A stretch of 64,000 nt of DNA from Aestuariirhabdus sp. GTDB taxonomy: Bacteria; Pseudomonadota; Gammaproteobacteria; Pseudomonadales; Aestuariirhabdaceae. The DNA is taken from NCBI GenBank assembly GCA_030622755.1, contig JAUXFT010000002.1:1-64000 (forward strand). The letters are read 5' to 3'. A model generated the notes under the pieces. The model was not told the DNA's origin, made no database searches, and saw nothing but the letters and a program-made list of their open reading frames with translations. Made by a program: the position numbers and the translations under genes. Positions 1 to 9,479 of the stretch are shown here, piece after piece; position 1 is the first letter of the stretch, and each line of letters begins with the position of its first letter.

Positions 1-928
1 CTGACGCCAAATCATGCTGCGGATGATCTGCAAGACCACTGTAATGCACTTTATCGACCTTAAGTTGTTCCAACAGCCATTCAGCTAACTGCTGAGCACT
101 CCTACAATGAGCATCCATTCTCAGTTTAAGGGTTTCTAACCCCTTGAGAATCACCCAGGCATTAAAGGGGCTCAGGGTAGGTCCCGTCGCGCGCAAATAC
201 GCAACCAACTCCTTCATATGTTCACTGCGACCTAACACCAGCCCCCCCATACAACGACCCTGACCGTCGAGGTACTTGGTAGCAGAGTGCACTACAATAT
301 CGGCGCCCAGTTCCAACGGCTTTTGCAGAATAGGCGTACAAAACGTGTTATCAACCACCAGTAACGCATCGCTCTCCTTCGCCAATGCAGCGAGCTTCCT
401 TAAATCTGCGACTTCACTTAAGGGGTTAGAGGGAGTTTCCACGAATAACATCTTTGTATCAGCTGTCACTGCCTGCTGCCAACCAGCCAGATCTGTAAGA
501 TCAACGAAGGTTGTCTGTACGCCAAATCGCATTAAGTATCGAGAAAAAACAGTTGTGGTGGTTCCAAAGACACTGCGCGAAACCACAACATGATCTCCGG
601 CTTGCAACAGGGACATACAAACACCCAGGATTGCCGCCATTCCTGATGCCATACCAACCGCCTGCTCAGCTCCCTCAAGCGCAGCGATTCGCTCTTCAAG
701 AGTACGAACTGTGGGATTGGTGTAACGAGAATAAACGTTACCCTCATCTTCCCCGGAAAAGCGTGCGGCGGCGTCTGCTGCACTGGTGAACACATAGCTG
801 GAGGTAAGGAAAATAGGCTCCGAATGCTCTGTTTCCATAGTACGACACTGGCCCGCACGCACCGCCAGGGTTTCTATACTGGTACCTTCAAGGTCGGAGT
901 TAAGGCGTTCGTCTCTATCGTTACTCAT
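1..928 (-). CDS. metZ: O-succinylhomoserine sulfhydrylase, 5' part (3' end outside window)
   Basis: This is a PLP-dependent enzyme of the Cys/Met metabolism family. MetZ makes homocysteine from O-succinylhomoserine and sulfide in the methionine pathway. The ORF track misses it because the stop lies beyond base 1. I read about 309 codons from the ATG at 926-928. The PLP-lysine motif HSATKYLDGQGRC is present, with the lysine near residue 218. The N-terminal stretch TLAVRAGQCRTMETEHSEP and the motif YSRYTNPTVRTLEERIAALE are typical of the family. It sits directly after purF on the same strand, the gene order found in Pseudomonas (purF-metZ), which favours MetZ over cystathionine gamma-synthase or MetY. 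Family membership is certain. The exact substrate is inferred from gene order and similarity. Confidence 0.9.
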   Translation of the reverse strand, partial: MSNDRDERLNSDLEGTSIETLAVRAGQCRTMETEHSEPIFLTSSYVFTSAADAAARFSGEDEGNVYSRYTNPTVRTLEERIAALEGAEQAVGMASGMAAILGVCMSLLQAGDHVVVSRSVFGTTTTVFSRYLMRFGVQTTFVDLTDLAGWQQAVTADTKMLFVETPSNPLSEVADLRKLAALAKESDALLVVDNTFCTPILQKPLELGADIVVHSATKYLDGQGRCMGGLVLGRSEHMKELVAYLRATGPTLSPFNAWVILKGLETLKLRMDAHCRSAQQLAEWLLEQLKVDKVHYSGLADHPQHDLAS

Positions 929-949
929 ACCATCCTCAAATACTGCATA

Positions 950-2464
950 TTATTCATCATTGTGCAGGTCGATAATTGCATTATCAGCCCCTTCAGGGCC
1001 CTGCTTGGCACTGTCATTGCGGGCTTTCTCTATACGGGCCAAATACTGATTATCAATATCGCCGGTGACATACACACTGTTAAATACCGAACATTCAAAT
1101 CCGTCAAATTCGGTATCCACACCTTCTCGAACAGAATCCACCAGATCTTCTAGATCCTGGAAAACCATCCAGTCAGCGCCTATCAAATCACAGATCTCAT
1201 TACAGGTCCGCCCATTGGCAATCAGCTCATTGGCGGAAGGCATATCGATGCCGTAAACATTCGGGTAACGCACTTCAGGGGCGGCCGAGCAAAAATACAC
1301 TTTTGCAGCACCCGCCTCGCGCGCCATTTCAATAATCTGGCTACAAGTAGTTCCACGAACTATCGAATCATCAACCAATAAAACATTTTTACCCATAAAC
1401 TCAAGGTCAATTGCATTCAGTTTTTGTTTAACTGACTTTTTACGCTCTACTTGCCCGGGCATAATGAAGGTACGACCGATATAGCGGTTTTTGATAAAAC
1501 CTTCACGAAACTTTACTCCCAATCGATTGGCAAGCTGTAACGCTGATGTACGGCTAGTATCCGGGATAGGAATCACTACATCGATATCATGATCAGGGCG
1601 CTCGCGCAGAATCTTTTCTGCTAATTTCTCCCCCATCTTCAGGCGTGACTTATATACCGAGCTACCATCCATTTTTGAGTCAGGGCGAGCAAAATACACG
1701 TACTCAAAAATACAGGGGGTCAATGCGGCTTTATCGGAACACTGACGAGTATGCAAATCACCATTAGCATCGATATAAACTGCTTCACCCGGGGCCACAT
1801 CACGAATCAGTGTATAACCCTGCGAATCGAGAGCCACACTCTCCGATGCGATCATATATTCAGTGCCAGCGTCTGATTCTCGCTTACCGAATACCATAGG
1901 ACGAATACCATTAGCATCCCTGAAACCAACGATACCGTGCCCAAGAATCATGGAAATGACCGCATAGCCGCCGCGACAACGTTGATGAACACGCTCAACG
2001 GCATTAAAAATATCATCTGCCATAGGCTTTAGCTTTTGCTGTTTATAAAGCTCATGAGCAAACACATTTAACAACACTTCAGAGTCAGAGTTCGTGTTGA
2101 TATGGCGCAAATCGCTTTTAAACAACTCCTCTTTAATCTCATCCACATTGGTGAGATTACCATTATGGGCCAGGGTTATTCCGTAAGGTGAATTTACATA
2201 AAAAGGCTGTGCTTCTGCGGAGCTTGATGACCCGGCGGTAGGGTAACGGACATGGCCAATTCCCATATTACCAACCAGTCGTTGCATATGACGAGTCCGA
2301 AAAACATCACGCACTAAACCGTTATCCTTGCGCAAGTAAAAACGGGTACCCTCACAGGTAACGATACCTGCGGCATCCTGCCCACGGTGCTGCAAAACCG
2401 TCAAAGCATCATACAGCTCTTGATTAACATATGATTTTGCTGCTATGCCTACGATGCCACACAC
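950..2464 (-). CDS. purF: amidophosphoribosyltransferase
   Basis: This enzyme catalyses the first committed step of purine synthesis, transferring the glutamine amide to PRPP to give phosphoribosylamine. It has an N-terminal Ntn-type glutaminase domain followed by a phosphoribosyltransferase domain with the PRPP-binding motif [13 protein letters not shown]. The track starts at an ATG giving MIVCGIVGI. The catalytic cysteine must become residue 1 after Met removal, so I place the start at the GTG at 2464 ([11 protein letters not shown]). A GAGGT ribosome-binding site lies 8 nt upstream of that GTG, but only 2 nt upstream of the ATG. The gene lies between cvpA and metZ on the same strand, 53 bp after cvpA, probably one operon. 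Length (504 aa) is normal for the family. Confidence 0.96.
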   Translation of the reverse strand: MCGIVGIAAKSYVNQELYDALTVLQHRGQDAAGIVTCEGTRFYLRKDNGLVRDVFRTRHMQRLVGNMGIGHVRYPTAGSSSSAEAQPFYVNSPYGITLAHNGNLTNVDEIKEELFKSDLRHINTNSDSEVLLNVFAHELYKQQKLKPMADDIFNAVERVHQRCRGGYAVISMILGHGIVGFRDANGIRPMVFGKRESDAGTEYMIASESVALDSQGYTLIRDVAPGEAVYIDANGDLHTRQCSDKAALTPCIFEYVYFARPDSKMDGSSVYKSRLKMGEKLAEKILRERPDHDIDVVIPIPDTSRTSALQLANRLGVKFREGFIKNRYIGRTFIMPGQVERKKSVKQKLNAIDLEFMGKNVLLVDDSIVRGTTCSQIIEMAREAGAAKVYFCSAAPEVRYPNVYGIDMPSANELIANGRTCNEICDLIGADWMVFQDLEDLVDSVREGVDTEFDGFECSVFNSVYVTGDIDNQYLARIEKARNDSAKQGPEGADNAIIDLHNDE

Positions 2465-2472
2465 AATCATTT

Positions 2473-2477
2473 ACCTC
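2473..2477 (-). promoter_or_regulatory. Shine-Dalgarno of purF that decides a GTG start
   Basis: GAGGT lies 8 nt before the GTG at 2464 and 2 nt before the in-frame ATG at 2470. The spacing and the need for Cys directly after the initiator both favour the GTG. Confidence 0.7.
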
Positions 2478-2517
2478 AAAAAGTCTGCTATTTACACACT
2501 GCCGAATGGCTACCAAT

Positions 2518-3018
2518 CTAGCGAATAGAACTAATATAGGGTCCGACCAGATCCATCACTGAACGTTTGGACCAGTCTGCAAGAATTTGAAAATGCGGAA
2601 TCAACGCTGACTGCTTCCACCAGACATCGTGTTTTACCGGTGCAAAACCCACTACACCGACAAGAATAATAACCAGCACAACTCCACGAAATGCGCCAAA
2701 CACCATACCCAGGGCCCGGTCAGTACCAGATAACCCGGTTATTTTAACCAATTCAGCAATTAGATAATTGATCATCGCCCCCACCATAAGGGTGGCAATA
2801 AAGAGGAGTAAGCAAGCAGCAATAATTCTTACGGAAGGAACATCAATATAATCAACAAACATCTGTGACAAGCTGCCACCAAAGGTCCAGGCTATTACGC
2901 TGGCGGCGACCCAGGTGGCTAGCGACAGTGCTTCACGAAAAAACCCGCGATTGATGCTAATTAACGCTGATATACCAATAATGACCAGAATTGTCCAGTC
3001 TACCCAAGTAAATGACAC
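2518..3018 (-). CDS. cvpA: CvpA family membrane protein
   Basis: This 166-aa inner-membrane protein has about four hydrophobic segments (roughly residues 5-22, 30-48, 62-85 and 103-125) and the family N-terminus WVDWTILVIIGISALISINR followed by GFFREALSL. CvpA is linked to colicin V production in E. coli and to envelope homeostasis, but its biochemical activity is not established. The start is a GTG (MSFTW). It lies between a SPOR-domain gene and purF, the conserved gammaproteobacterial order. The identification rests on family sequence and synteny together. Confidence 0.92.
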   Translation of the reverse strand: MSFTWVDWTILVIIGISALISINRGFFREALSLATWVAASVIAWTFGGSLSQMFVDYIDVPSVRIIAACLLLFIATLMVGAMINYLIAELVKITGLSGTDRALGMVFGAFRGVVLVIILVGVVGFAPVKHDVWWKQSALIPHFQILADWSKRSVMDLVGPYISSIR

Positions 3019-3096
3019 AAGCTGTTCCGCATAAAGTTACTGGTCGCTGAAACGAAGAATTGTAGCAGAGAGCCCAGGCATTGCCCATACACCTGA

Positions 3097-3621
3097 CTAG
3101 GGATGATACCTAACAAGAACACCCTTAATATTCACTTTCTTTTTAAGGTTAGCTCGAAGCTTGATAAGATCTTTGCGGTAAACCATTGGGCCCACATAAA
3201 CGCCATCCATATTCTTACCACCGCCCTGATCCCAGTGACGACTGTAGGCTTTATAACCCAATTTCTGCAGCCGTTGGACCAGCGCCTTGGCATTATCCCT
3301 GTTGGCGAAGACGCCCATCTGCAAAGACCAGCTTTCAGGAACACCTTTTTCATCTAAACGTGGCTTTGGGCTTATTTCAGGCTCTTCAACCGGCTCAGGA
3401 ATTTGATAAGCACGATCTTTAGCCGCTTGTTGATCCAGCTTAAGGGCCAGCTCTCTCTCTTGTTCAACAAGAGCAGGTACGTCGGGCATAGGAGGAGCTA
3501 CAGGTATAAGCTTTGCTTGTGAACGAGTCTGTACAGGTTCATAAATCCAGGTTAATAGAATGATGCCCAGAGCCAGAATCACTCCGGCGCCGACTAGACG
3601 TTGCCTGATTGGTTGTTCCAT
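3097..3621 (-). CDS. SPOR-domain membrane protein (DedD-like)
   Basis: The protein has a single N-terminal transmembrane anchor (about residues 10-26, RLVGAGVILALGIILLTWIY), a Pro/Glu-rich linker, and a C-terminal SPOR domain from about residue 95 (SWSLQMGVFANRDNAKALV...KLGYKAYS...YVGPMVYRKD). SPOR domains bind denuded glycan strands of septal peptidoglycan. The position between folC and cvpA is that of dedD in E. coli and its Pseudomonas counterpart. The track begins at residue M1 of MITEK inside folC. I prefer the ATG at 3621 (MEQPIRQRL), which starts 25 nt after the folC stop and gives 174 aa. A role in cell division is inferred from the family. Confidence 0.85.
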   Translation of the reverse strand: MEQPIRQRLVGAGVILALGIILLTWIYEPVQTRSQAKLIPVAPPMPDVPALVEQERELALKLDQQAAKDRAYQIPEPVEEPEISPKPRLDEKGVPESWSLQMGVFANRDNAKALVQRLQKLGYKAYSRHWDQGGGKNMDGVYVGPMVYRKDLIKLRANLKKKVNIKGVLVRYHP

Positions 3622-3646
3622 TGAGTACTGCCTGACCTTCTCCGCC

Positions 3647-4942
3647 TTACACTGCGGTATCTTTTCTGTTATCAATCATTTCAAGAGCATCGGCAACAGT
3701 GAAAAAGGAGCCTGCCACTACCACTCTATCGTTCGCGGTTGCCGCATTTATAGCCGCACTTAAAGCTTCACCGACACTACTACAGGTTGTTACAAATTCA
3801 CAGCCCAAACGCCTTAACTCATCCCGTAGACGAGTGGCAGAGCAAGCTCTCGGAGTTCGGCATTGAGTAACAAACCACTTATCAGACACACTGACAAGCT
3901 CATCAAGAACACCTCCTACATCTTTATCATCGAGCATAGCGATAACGCAGAGAGAGTTCCCTGAAGAAGCTGTCGCCTGTAAATTATTTTTAAGCATTGC
4001 AGCCGACTGGGGATTATGCGCGACATCAAGCAAAACCGTTATAGCTTCACCGGCCTGATTATTAACAACAAGACTTTGAAACCTACCTTTCAAAAAAGCT
4101 TTTTGAAGGCCCTCTCGCATAGCATCCTCAGGAATATCAATGGACGACTGCATCAGCGAAAAAATGGCAGTGGCTGCGTTATCCAATGGCAAAGAAGGGT
4201 AAGGAAGGTTGTTATAACACTGCCTTTTGCTGGTAGAATCAATGCCTGTTAACGACCAACTATCAACCGACAATTCAACATCAAAATCAATTCCCCGCCT
4301 ATACAACGTCGCGCCAACCTTTTGGGCGTAACTTATAACACCGCGATTGATACATCCATCACCATAAATTGCCGGACGCCGGGGGCGAAAAATCCCTGCC
4401 TTCTCTTGACCAATAACATCTACATCAGAGCCTAACCATTGCTCATGATCAACCGAAATGGTTGTCACTACTGCCACATCGGGGTCGATGATATTTACAG
4501 CATCCAAACGACCCCCCAACCCCACTTCAAGGACAATTACATCAACTTCAGCTCGATTAAAAACATCAAGCGCAGCTAGAGTGGCAAATTCGAAGTAACT
4601 GAGGGAAGTGACGTTACGTGCCGATTCTATTGCTGCGAAGCTGGCGATCAACTGGGCATCACTGGCTTCTACATCATCAACCACAATACGTTCATTGTAA
4701 CGTTGGAGATGTGGGGAACTATACACTCCGACACGGTATCCGGCAGCAGTAAGAATGGCATTAAGCAATGCACAGGTACTGCCCTTTCCATTGGTTCCAG
4801 CTACGGTGATAACAGCTGCATCCGGGTGTAACAAACCCAACGTATCCGCAACACTGCGGATACGTTCCAACCCAAGATCAATTTCTACAGGATGAAGGCC
4901 TTCCAGATAGGAAAGCCAGGATTCAAGAGAGTCAGGAGTCAT
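3647..4942 (-). CDS. folC: bifunctional folylpolyglutamate / dihydrofolate synthase
   Basis: FolC attaches glutamate to dihydropteroate and to tetrahydrofolate. The Mur-ligase-type ATP loop GTNGKGST is near residue 49. Family motifs [34 protein letters not shown] and DVAHNPQSA follow. I choose the ATG at 4942 (MTPDSLESW, 431 aa), which overlaps the accD stop by 11 nt in an ATGACTCCTGA arrangement that suggests translational coupling. The track's start at 4966 would overlap accD by 35 nt. The order accD-folC-SPOR-cvpA-purF is conserved in gammaproteobacteria. Confidence 0.95.
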   Translation of the reverse strand: MTPDSLESWLSYLEGLHPVEIDLGLERIRSVADTLGLLHPDAAVITVAGTNGKGSTCALLNAILTAAGYRVGVYSSPHLQRYNERIVVDDVEASDAQLIASFAAIESARNVTSLSYFEFATLAALDVFNRAEVDVIVLEVGLGGRLDAVNIIDPDVAVVTTISVDHEQWLGSDVDVIGQEKAGIFRPRRPAIYGDGCINRGVISYAQKVGATLYRRGIDFDVELSVDSWSLTGIDSTSKRQCYNNLPYPSLPLDNAATAIFSLMQSSIDIPEDAMREGLQKAFLKGRFQSLVVNNQAGEAITVLLDVAHNPQSAAMLKNNLQATASSGNSLCVIAMLDDKDVGGVLDELVSVSDKWFVTQCRTPRACSATRLRDELRRLGCEFVTTCSSVGEALSAAINAATANDRVVVAGSFFTVADALEMIDNRKDTAV

Positions 4943-5870
4943 CAACCGCCACGGGATCAGGTCCACTATCCTCTACCACTTCAGGCATAACATCATCGTG
5001 TTGTACTACTGGAGACATCCCGGAAAATTTCGCTAGCAATCCAGACAGTTTGTTGCGCATATCAGCCCGGCTTACAATCATATCGATCGCACCATGCTCC
5101 AACAGAAACTCACTACGCTGAAAACCCTCAGGGAGTTTTTCACGCACAGTTTGTTCGATAACTCTTGGGCCTGCAAATCCAATCAAGGCGTTAGGTTCGG
5201 CGACATTGACATCACCAAGCATTGCCAGACTGGCAGAAACACCACCATACACAGGGTCAGTTAAGACTGAAATATAAGGCACTCCCTGCTGCTTCATTTT
5301 CTCCAGAGCAGCAGCAGTTTTAGCCATCTGCATGAGAGAAAATAGTGCTTCCTGCATGCGAGCACCACCACTGGCGGCGAAACATACAAGAGGGATTTTG
5401 TGTTCCAGGCACTCATTGACCGCACGTACAAAACGCGCACCAACCACAGACCCCATTGAACCACCCATAAAAGAGAACTCAAAAGCAACAGTGACTAAAG
5501 ATACGCCATTAACAGATCCCTTCATGACTACCAGAGCATCTGTTTCTCCAGTGCTTTTTTGCGCACCAGCCAAACGATCTTTGTATTTCTTACTGTCTTT
5601 AAAGCGCAATCGGTCTTCAGGCTCAATCTCCGAACCCAGCTCAACTCGACCCTCCTCGTCAAGAAAATAATCAAGACGCATACGGGCATTAATCCGCATA
5701 TGGTGTTCACACTTGGGGCAAACATACAGATTTTTCTCAAGCTCCGGTCGATACAGCACCGAGTTACACTTGACGCATTTTTTCCATAAGCCTTCAGGGA
5801 CGTTACTGCGCTTTTCTGCGTCACGCCCATTTAGAGAAGATTTCAGTTTATCAACAAGCCAATTGCTCAT
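4932..5870 (-). CDS. accD: acetyl-CoA carboxylase carboxyltransferase subunit beta
   Basis: AccD and AccA form the carboxyltransferase that makes malonyl-CoA from carboxybiotin and acetyl-CoA, the first step of fatty acid synthesis. An N-terminal zinc ribbon is formed by Cys32, Cys35, Cys51 and Cys54 ([10 protein letters not shown]...YVCPKCEHH). The crotonase-like core shows [26 protein letters not shown] and [10 protein letters not shown]. Length is 312 aa, close to the usual 285-305 aa. The Asp/Val-rich tail after about residue 285 is poorly conserved. It follows trpA by 20 bp, so it probably belongs to the same transcript as trpFBA. Confidence 0.96.
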   Translation of the reverse strand: MSNWLVDKLKSSLNGRDAEKRSNVPEGLWKKCVKCNSVLYRPELEKNLYVCPKCEHHMRINARMRLDYFLDEEGRVELGSEIEPEDRLRFKDSKKYKDRLAGAQKSTGETDALVVMKGSVNGVSLVTVAFEFSFMGGSMGSVVGARFVRAVNECLEHKIPLVCFAASGGARMQEALFSLMQMAKTAAALEKMKQQGVPYISVLTDPVYGGVSASLAMLGDVNVAEPNALIGFAGPRVIEQTVREKLPEGFQRSEFLLEHGAIDMIVSRADMRNKLSGLLAKFSGMSPVVQHDDVMPEVVEDSGPDPVAVDDS

Positions 5871-5890
5871 TCGTCATCCCAATTCATTCG

Positions 5891-6703
5891 CTACCTGTTC
5901 AGCTTATCCATCGCTGTCCGCATCTCCTTTAAAATAGAAGACACTCCTGCAATGGCGTGATCTGATTGTTGCTGATTCTTGGCAATCTGTTCAACAAGCA
6001 CACTGCCAACCACGGCGCCATCTGCATTTTTCGCAATTGCCGCCGCTGTTTCACCATTACGAATACCAAAACCCACACCAACCGGTAAATCAGTTAACCC
6101 TTTAATCATAGACACTCGTTCAGCAACTGCTGCCGTATCAAGAGCCGCTGATCCCGTTACCCCTTTTAAGGAAACGTAGTAGATATATCCACTGGCCTTA
6201 CTGCAAATTTTTTGTACACGTTCTGGTGTTGTTGTCGGTGCCACAAGAAAAATGCTATCGATTTTCTTTTGTAACAGATAACCATTAATCTCATCCGCTT
6301 CTTCTGGAGGAAGGTCAACGGTTAAAACACCATCAACGCCAGCTTCAGCGGCCTGTTCGGCAAAATATTCGTATCCCATAGTTTCAATAGGATTCAAATA
6401 ACCCATCAGCACAACAGGTGTTTGATTATCCTGCTTGCGGAACTCTGACACCATTAATAAAACGTCAGCTAATGTAACACCGTGTGATAGTGCTCTTTCA
6501 CAGGCAAGCTGAATAACAGGGCCATCTGCCATCGGATCGGAAAATGGTATCCCCAGCTCGATTATATCCGCACCTGACTTTACCATTGAATGCATTAAAG
6601 GAACGGTCAATTCCGGGTTACTGTCGCCCGCTGTTACAAAAGGAATTAAAGCCTTACGACCTTCACCCTGAAGACGCTCAAAACAACCTTTTATTCTACT
6701 CAT
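5891..6703 (-). CDS. trpA: tryptophan synthase alpha chain
   Basis: TrpA cleaves indole-3-glycerol phosphate to indole, which is channelled to TrpB. The catalytic acids are Glu49 and Asp60, seen in [19 protein letters not shown]. Family motifs [28 protein letters not shown] and [11 protein letters not shown] are present. The C-terminal phosphate-binding segment reads [13 protein letters not shown]. The length of 270 aa is standard. It lies 23 bp after trpB and 20 bp before accD on the same strand. Confidence 0.97.
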   Translation of the reverse strand: MSRIKGCFERLQGEGRKALIPFVTAGDSNPELTVPLMHSMVKSGADIIELGIPFSDPMADGPVIQLACERALSHGVTLADVLLMVSEFRKQDNQTPVVLMGYLNPIETMGYEYFAEQAAEAGVDGVLTVDLPPEEADEINGYLLQKKIDSIFLVAPTTTPERVQKICSKASGYIYYVSLKGVTGSAALDTAAVAERVSMIKGLTDLPVGVGFGIRNGETAAAIAKNADGAVVGSVLVEQIAKNQQQSDHAIAGVSSILKEMRTAMDKLNR

Positions 6704-6726
6704 AATAAATATTTGCTCCCGCGCCT

Positions 6727-7956
6727 TTAATCAAGAACCTGTATACCGTCTATAACCGCCACGGTATGGATATCCTTGTCACCACGGCCTGAAAGGTTCA
6801 CGATAATTATCTGATCTTGCTTCATAGTAGGTGCCAGCTTTTCTGCGTACGCTAAAGCATGACTACTTTCAAGGGCAGGCATAATCCCTTCCAGTTGCGT
6901 CAAGCTGCGGAATGCAGATAACGCTTCTTCATCGGTCACCGCTACATATTCCGCCCTTCCACTGTCTTTCAGAATGGAATGCTCAGGACCAACTCCCGGG
7001 TAATCAAGTCCAGCAGATACTGAATGCGTCTCGATGATCTGCCCGGCTTTATCCGACATTAAGTAGGTTCTGGAACCATGTAAAACCCCGGGTTTACCCT
7101 CGCATAAAGGTGCAGCATGCTCTCCTGTTGCCAGACCATGCCCTGCAGCTTCTACACCATACATTTTGACCGCCTCATCGCTGATAAACGGATGAAACAA
7201 ACCGATAGCATTTGATCCACCGCCCACGCAGGCAACAAGGGCATCTGGTAAGCAACCATTCTGCTCGATACATTGCGCCCGGGCCTCTCGACCTATAACA
7301 GCCTGAAAATCCCTGACCAACTGTGGGTATGGGTGAGGGCCAGCCACTGTACCGATGATATAAAACGTATCATCAACATTTGTCACCCAATGACGCATCG
7401 CTTCATTCATTGCATCTTTTAAGGTTCGGGAACCAGAGTCCACGGCAACCACTTCGGCACCTAGCAACTTCATACGATAAACGTTCAGAGTCTGGCGCTG
7501 AATATCTTCAGAGCCCATAAATACCGTACATTGCATACCCAGTCGTGCGGCAACTGTCGCACTTGCAACGCCATGTTGCCCCGCACCCGTTTCAGCGATA
7601 ACGCGCTTTTTGCCCATATATTTGGCCAGTAACGCCTGACCTACTGTATTGTTTATCTTATGTGCACCGGTATGGTTCAAATCTTCTCGCTTAAGGAAGA
7701 TACGCGCACCACCCAGCTTCTTTGACCAACGTTCCGCATAATACAAAGGTGAAGGTCGGCCTACGTAGTGGGCCAGATCATGGTCAAATTCCGCCTGAAA
7801 TTCCGGATCTGTAGATTTATCCTTATACATAACAGCCAGATCGTCCAGCGCAGCCATTAAGGTTTCCGATACGAAACGCCCACCATAAGGGCCAAAATGC
7901 CCCTTGTCATCAGGGAAACTTAGTAATTCCTCGATACTCATCTTTAATTCAGACAC
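6727..7956 (-). CDS. trpB: tryptophan synthase beta chain
   Basis: TrpB is the PLP enzyme that condenses indole with serine. The PLP lysine is Lys100 in [11 protein letters not shown], with the phosphate loop [10 protein letters not shown] downstream. The start is a GTG at 7956, giving a short extension (MSELK) before an in-frame ATG (MSIEELL). An AGAGAGG ribosome-binding site 6 nt before the GTG supports it. The gene overlaps the trpF stop by 8 nt, which suggests translational coupling. Its 409 aa are within the family range. trpF-trpB-trpA-accD together form a compact run. Confidence 0.97.
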   Translation of the reverse strand: MSELKMSIEELLSFPDDKGHFGPYGGRFVSETLMAALDDLAVMYKDKSTDPEFQAEFDHDLAHYVGRPSPLYYAERWSKKLGGARIFLKREDLNHTGAHKINNTVGQALLAKYMGKKRVIAETGAGQHGVASATVAARLGMQCTVFMGSEDIQRQTLNVYRMKLLGAEVVAVDSGSRTLKDAMNEAMRHWVTNVDDTFYIIGTVAGPHPYPQLVRDFQAVIGREARAQCIEQNGCLPDALVACVGGGSNAIGLFHPFISDEAVKMYGVEAAGHGLATGEHAAPLCEGKPGVLHGSRTYLMSDKAGQIIETHSVSAGLDYPGVGPEHSILKDSGRAEYVAVTDEEALSAFRSLTQLEGIMPALESSHALAYAEKLAPTMKQDQIIIVNLSGRGDKDIHTVAVIDGIQVLD

Positions 7957-8569
7957 TGGCTACCTCTCTTATAAACGCCAGGATTTTATTGACGTCCTTG
8001 ACCCCGGCTTTCGCCTCAACTCCACCACTCACATCCACGGCAAAGGGTCTGACTCGCTTTATAGCATTACTGACATTTTGTGGATCTAAACCACCTGCTA
8101 ATATTATCGGTTTATCTCTTTGATCGGGAACAAGGTCCCAATTAAACACTTCACCTGTACCACCAGGAACACCCTTTTTATAGGTATCCAACAACAAACC
8201 GCGAGCACTTGAAAAGCGCTCCATTTCCTCTTGTAAGCCGCTATCCTCTCGAACACGAAGGGCTTTTATATAGGGTCTGTTAAACCCCGCACAAAAGTCT
8301 TCAGCCTCATCCCCATGAAACTGGAGAAGGTCCAGACCTGTAGCATCGATTGTGTCAGAAACCTCGCTAATTGGTGCATTAACAAACAGGCCAACGGTAG
8401 TGACAAACGGTGCCACGCGGCGAATAATCCTGGCCGCTGACTCAGGCGCAATATAACGAGGGCTTGGAGGATAAAATACAAACCCTAACGCATCGGCTCC
8501 CGCTTCAACAGCAGCCTCTGCATCTGCAAGACGAGTAATACCGCACACCTTGACTCGCGTCCTGAACAT
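7949..8569 (-). CDS. trpF: phosphoribosylanthranilate isomerase
   Basis: TrpF catalyses the Amadori rearrangement of phosphoribosylanthranilate to CdRP in tryptophan synthesis. The catalytic cysteine is Cys9 in [12 protein letters not shown]. The phosphate-binding end [14 protein letters not shown] and the conserved AVDVSGGVE are present. The length of 206 aa is typical for a monofunctional enzyme. GGGGTG lies 8 nt upstream of the ATG. It is separated from truA by 59 bp and overlaps trpB. Confidence 0.96.
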   Translation of the reverse strand: MFRTRVKVCGITRLADAEAAVEAGADALGFVFYPPSPRYIAPESAARIIRRVAPFVTTVGLFVNAPISEVSDTIDATGLDLLQFHGDEAEDFCAGFNRPYIKALRVREDSGLQEEMERFSSARGLLLDTYKKGVPGGTGEVFNWDLVPDQRDKPIILAGGLDPQNVSNAIKRVRPFAVDVSGGVEAKAGVKDVNKILAFIREVASV

Positions 8570-8628
8570 CAGAGTGACACCCCAAAAAAATCGATAGTAG
8601 CAAATTGACTTAACTTTGAATATTGCCT

Positions 8629-9477
8629 TTAGCCGAGAAGTGTACTTATAAACATGGGTCCCATCGATTTCGGGCGTGGCAACGAAAATTCCGAGGGATA
8701 TCCAACATCAATGAAATATAAGCCACACGGACGAGCGGTCACACCTCCAAGGCGGCGGTCCTTATGCTCCAATACCTCTCTAGCCCACTCCACCAGAGCT
8801 TTTCCAGAACCGATATCCATCAACACCCCGGCAATATTACGCACCATATGATGCAGAAAGGCGTTGGCTTGCACATCGATTATTAATAAGTCGCCAAAAC
8901 GATCCACACTGAGATCGGTAATCGTACGTATCGGACTTTTAGCCTGACAACCAATAGCTCTATAAGATGAAAAATCGTGCTCACCTACCAGGCTTTTCGC
9001 TGCCTGATTCATCAGGTCTTCATTCAGTGGCCGATAATCCCAGGTAACACCGCGAGGAAGAATGGCAGACCTGGTGGATTGATTCAAAATCACATAACGA
9101 TAACGACGATAGGTTGCACTAAAGCGGGCATGAAACAATGGGTCCGCCTCGGTAACCCAATTCACTGCTATATCATCAGGTAAATTGGCATTACTGCCAA
9201 ATGTCCAACCACGATCAGAGCGCTGCGCCGAGGAATCAAAGTGTATAACCTGATGACTAGCATGCACGCCGCTGTCTGTTCGCCCAGCACAGACTACAGA
9301 CACAACATGGTTTGCAACTTTTGACAGCGCTTGCTCAACTTGAAACTGCACCGAAGCTATACCAGATTTTTGAGCCTGCCAGCCATGATACGCAGACCCA
9401 TCATATTGCACACTGGCAACGAAACGACGGGAGGCAGGGCCTTTCAACCCTGCCTCCACAGCTAGCGACTCATTCAT
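8629..9477 (-). CDS. truA: tRNA pseudouridine(38-40) synthase
   Basis: TruA isomerises uridines 38-40 in the anticodon stem of many tRNAs. The catalytic aspartate lies in CAGRTDSGVHASHQV. Other family motifs are YDGSAYHGWQ, HARFSATYRRYRY and FLHHMVRNIAG. The length is 282 aa. The N-terminal 15 residues before RRFVASVQYDG are not conserved, so a slightly later start cannot be excluded. The gene begins 2 bp after the fimV stop, as in Pseudomonas (fimV-truA-trpF). Confidence 0.95.
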   Translation of the reverse strand: MNESLAVEAGLKGPASRRFVASVQYDGSAYHGWQAQKSGIASVQFQVEQALSKVANHVVSVVCAGRTDSGVHASHQVIHFDSSAQRSDRGWTFGSNANLPDDIAVNWVTEADPLFHARFSATYRRYRYVILNQSTRSAILPRGVTWDYRPLNEDLMNQAAKSLVGEHDFSSYRAIGCQAKSPIRTITDLSVDRFGDLLIIDVQANAFLHHMVRNIAGVLMDIGSGKALVEWAREVLEHKDRRLGGVTARPCGLYFIDVGYPSEFSLPRPKSMGPMFISTLLG

Positions 9478-9479
9478 AT

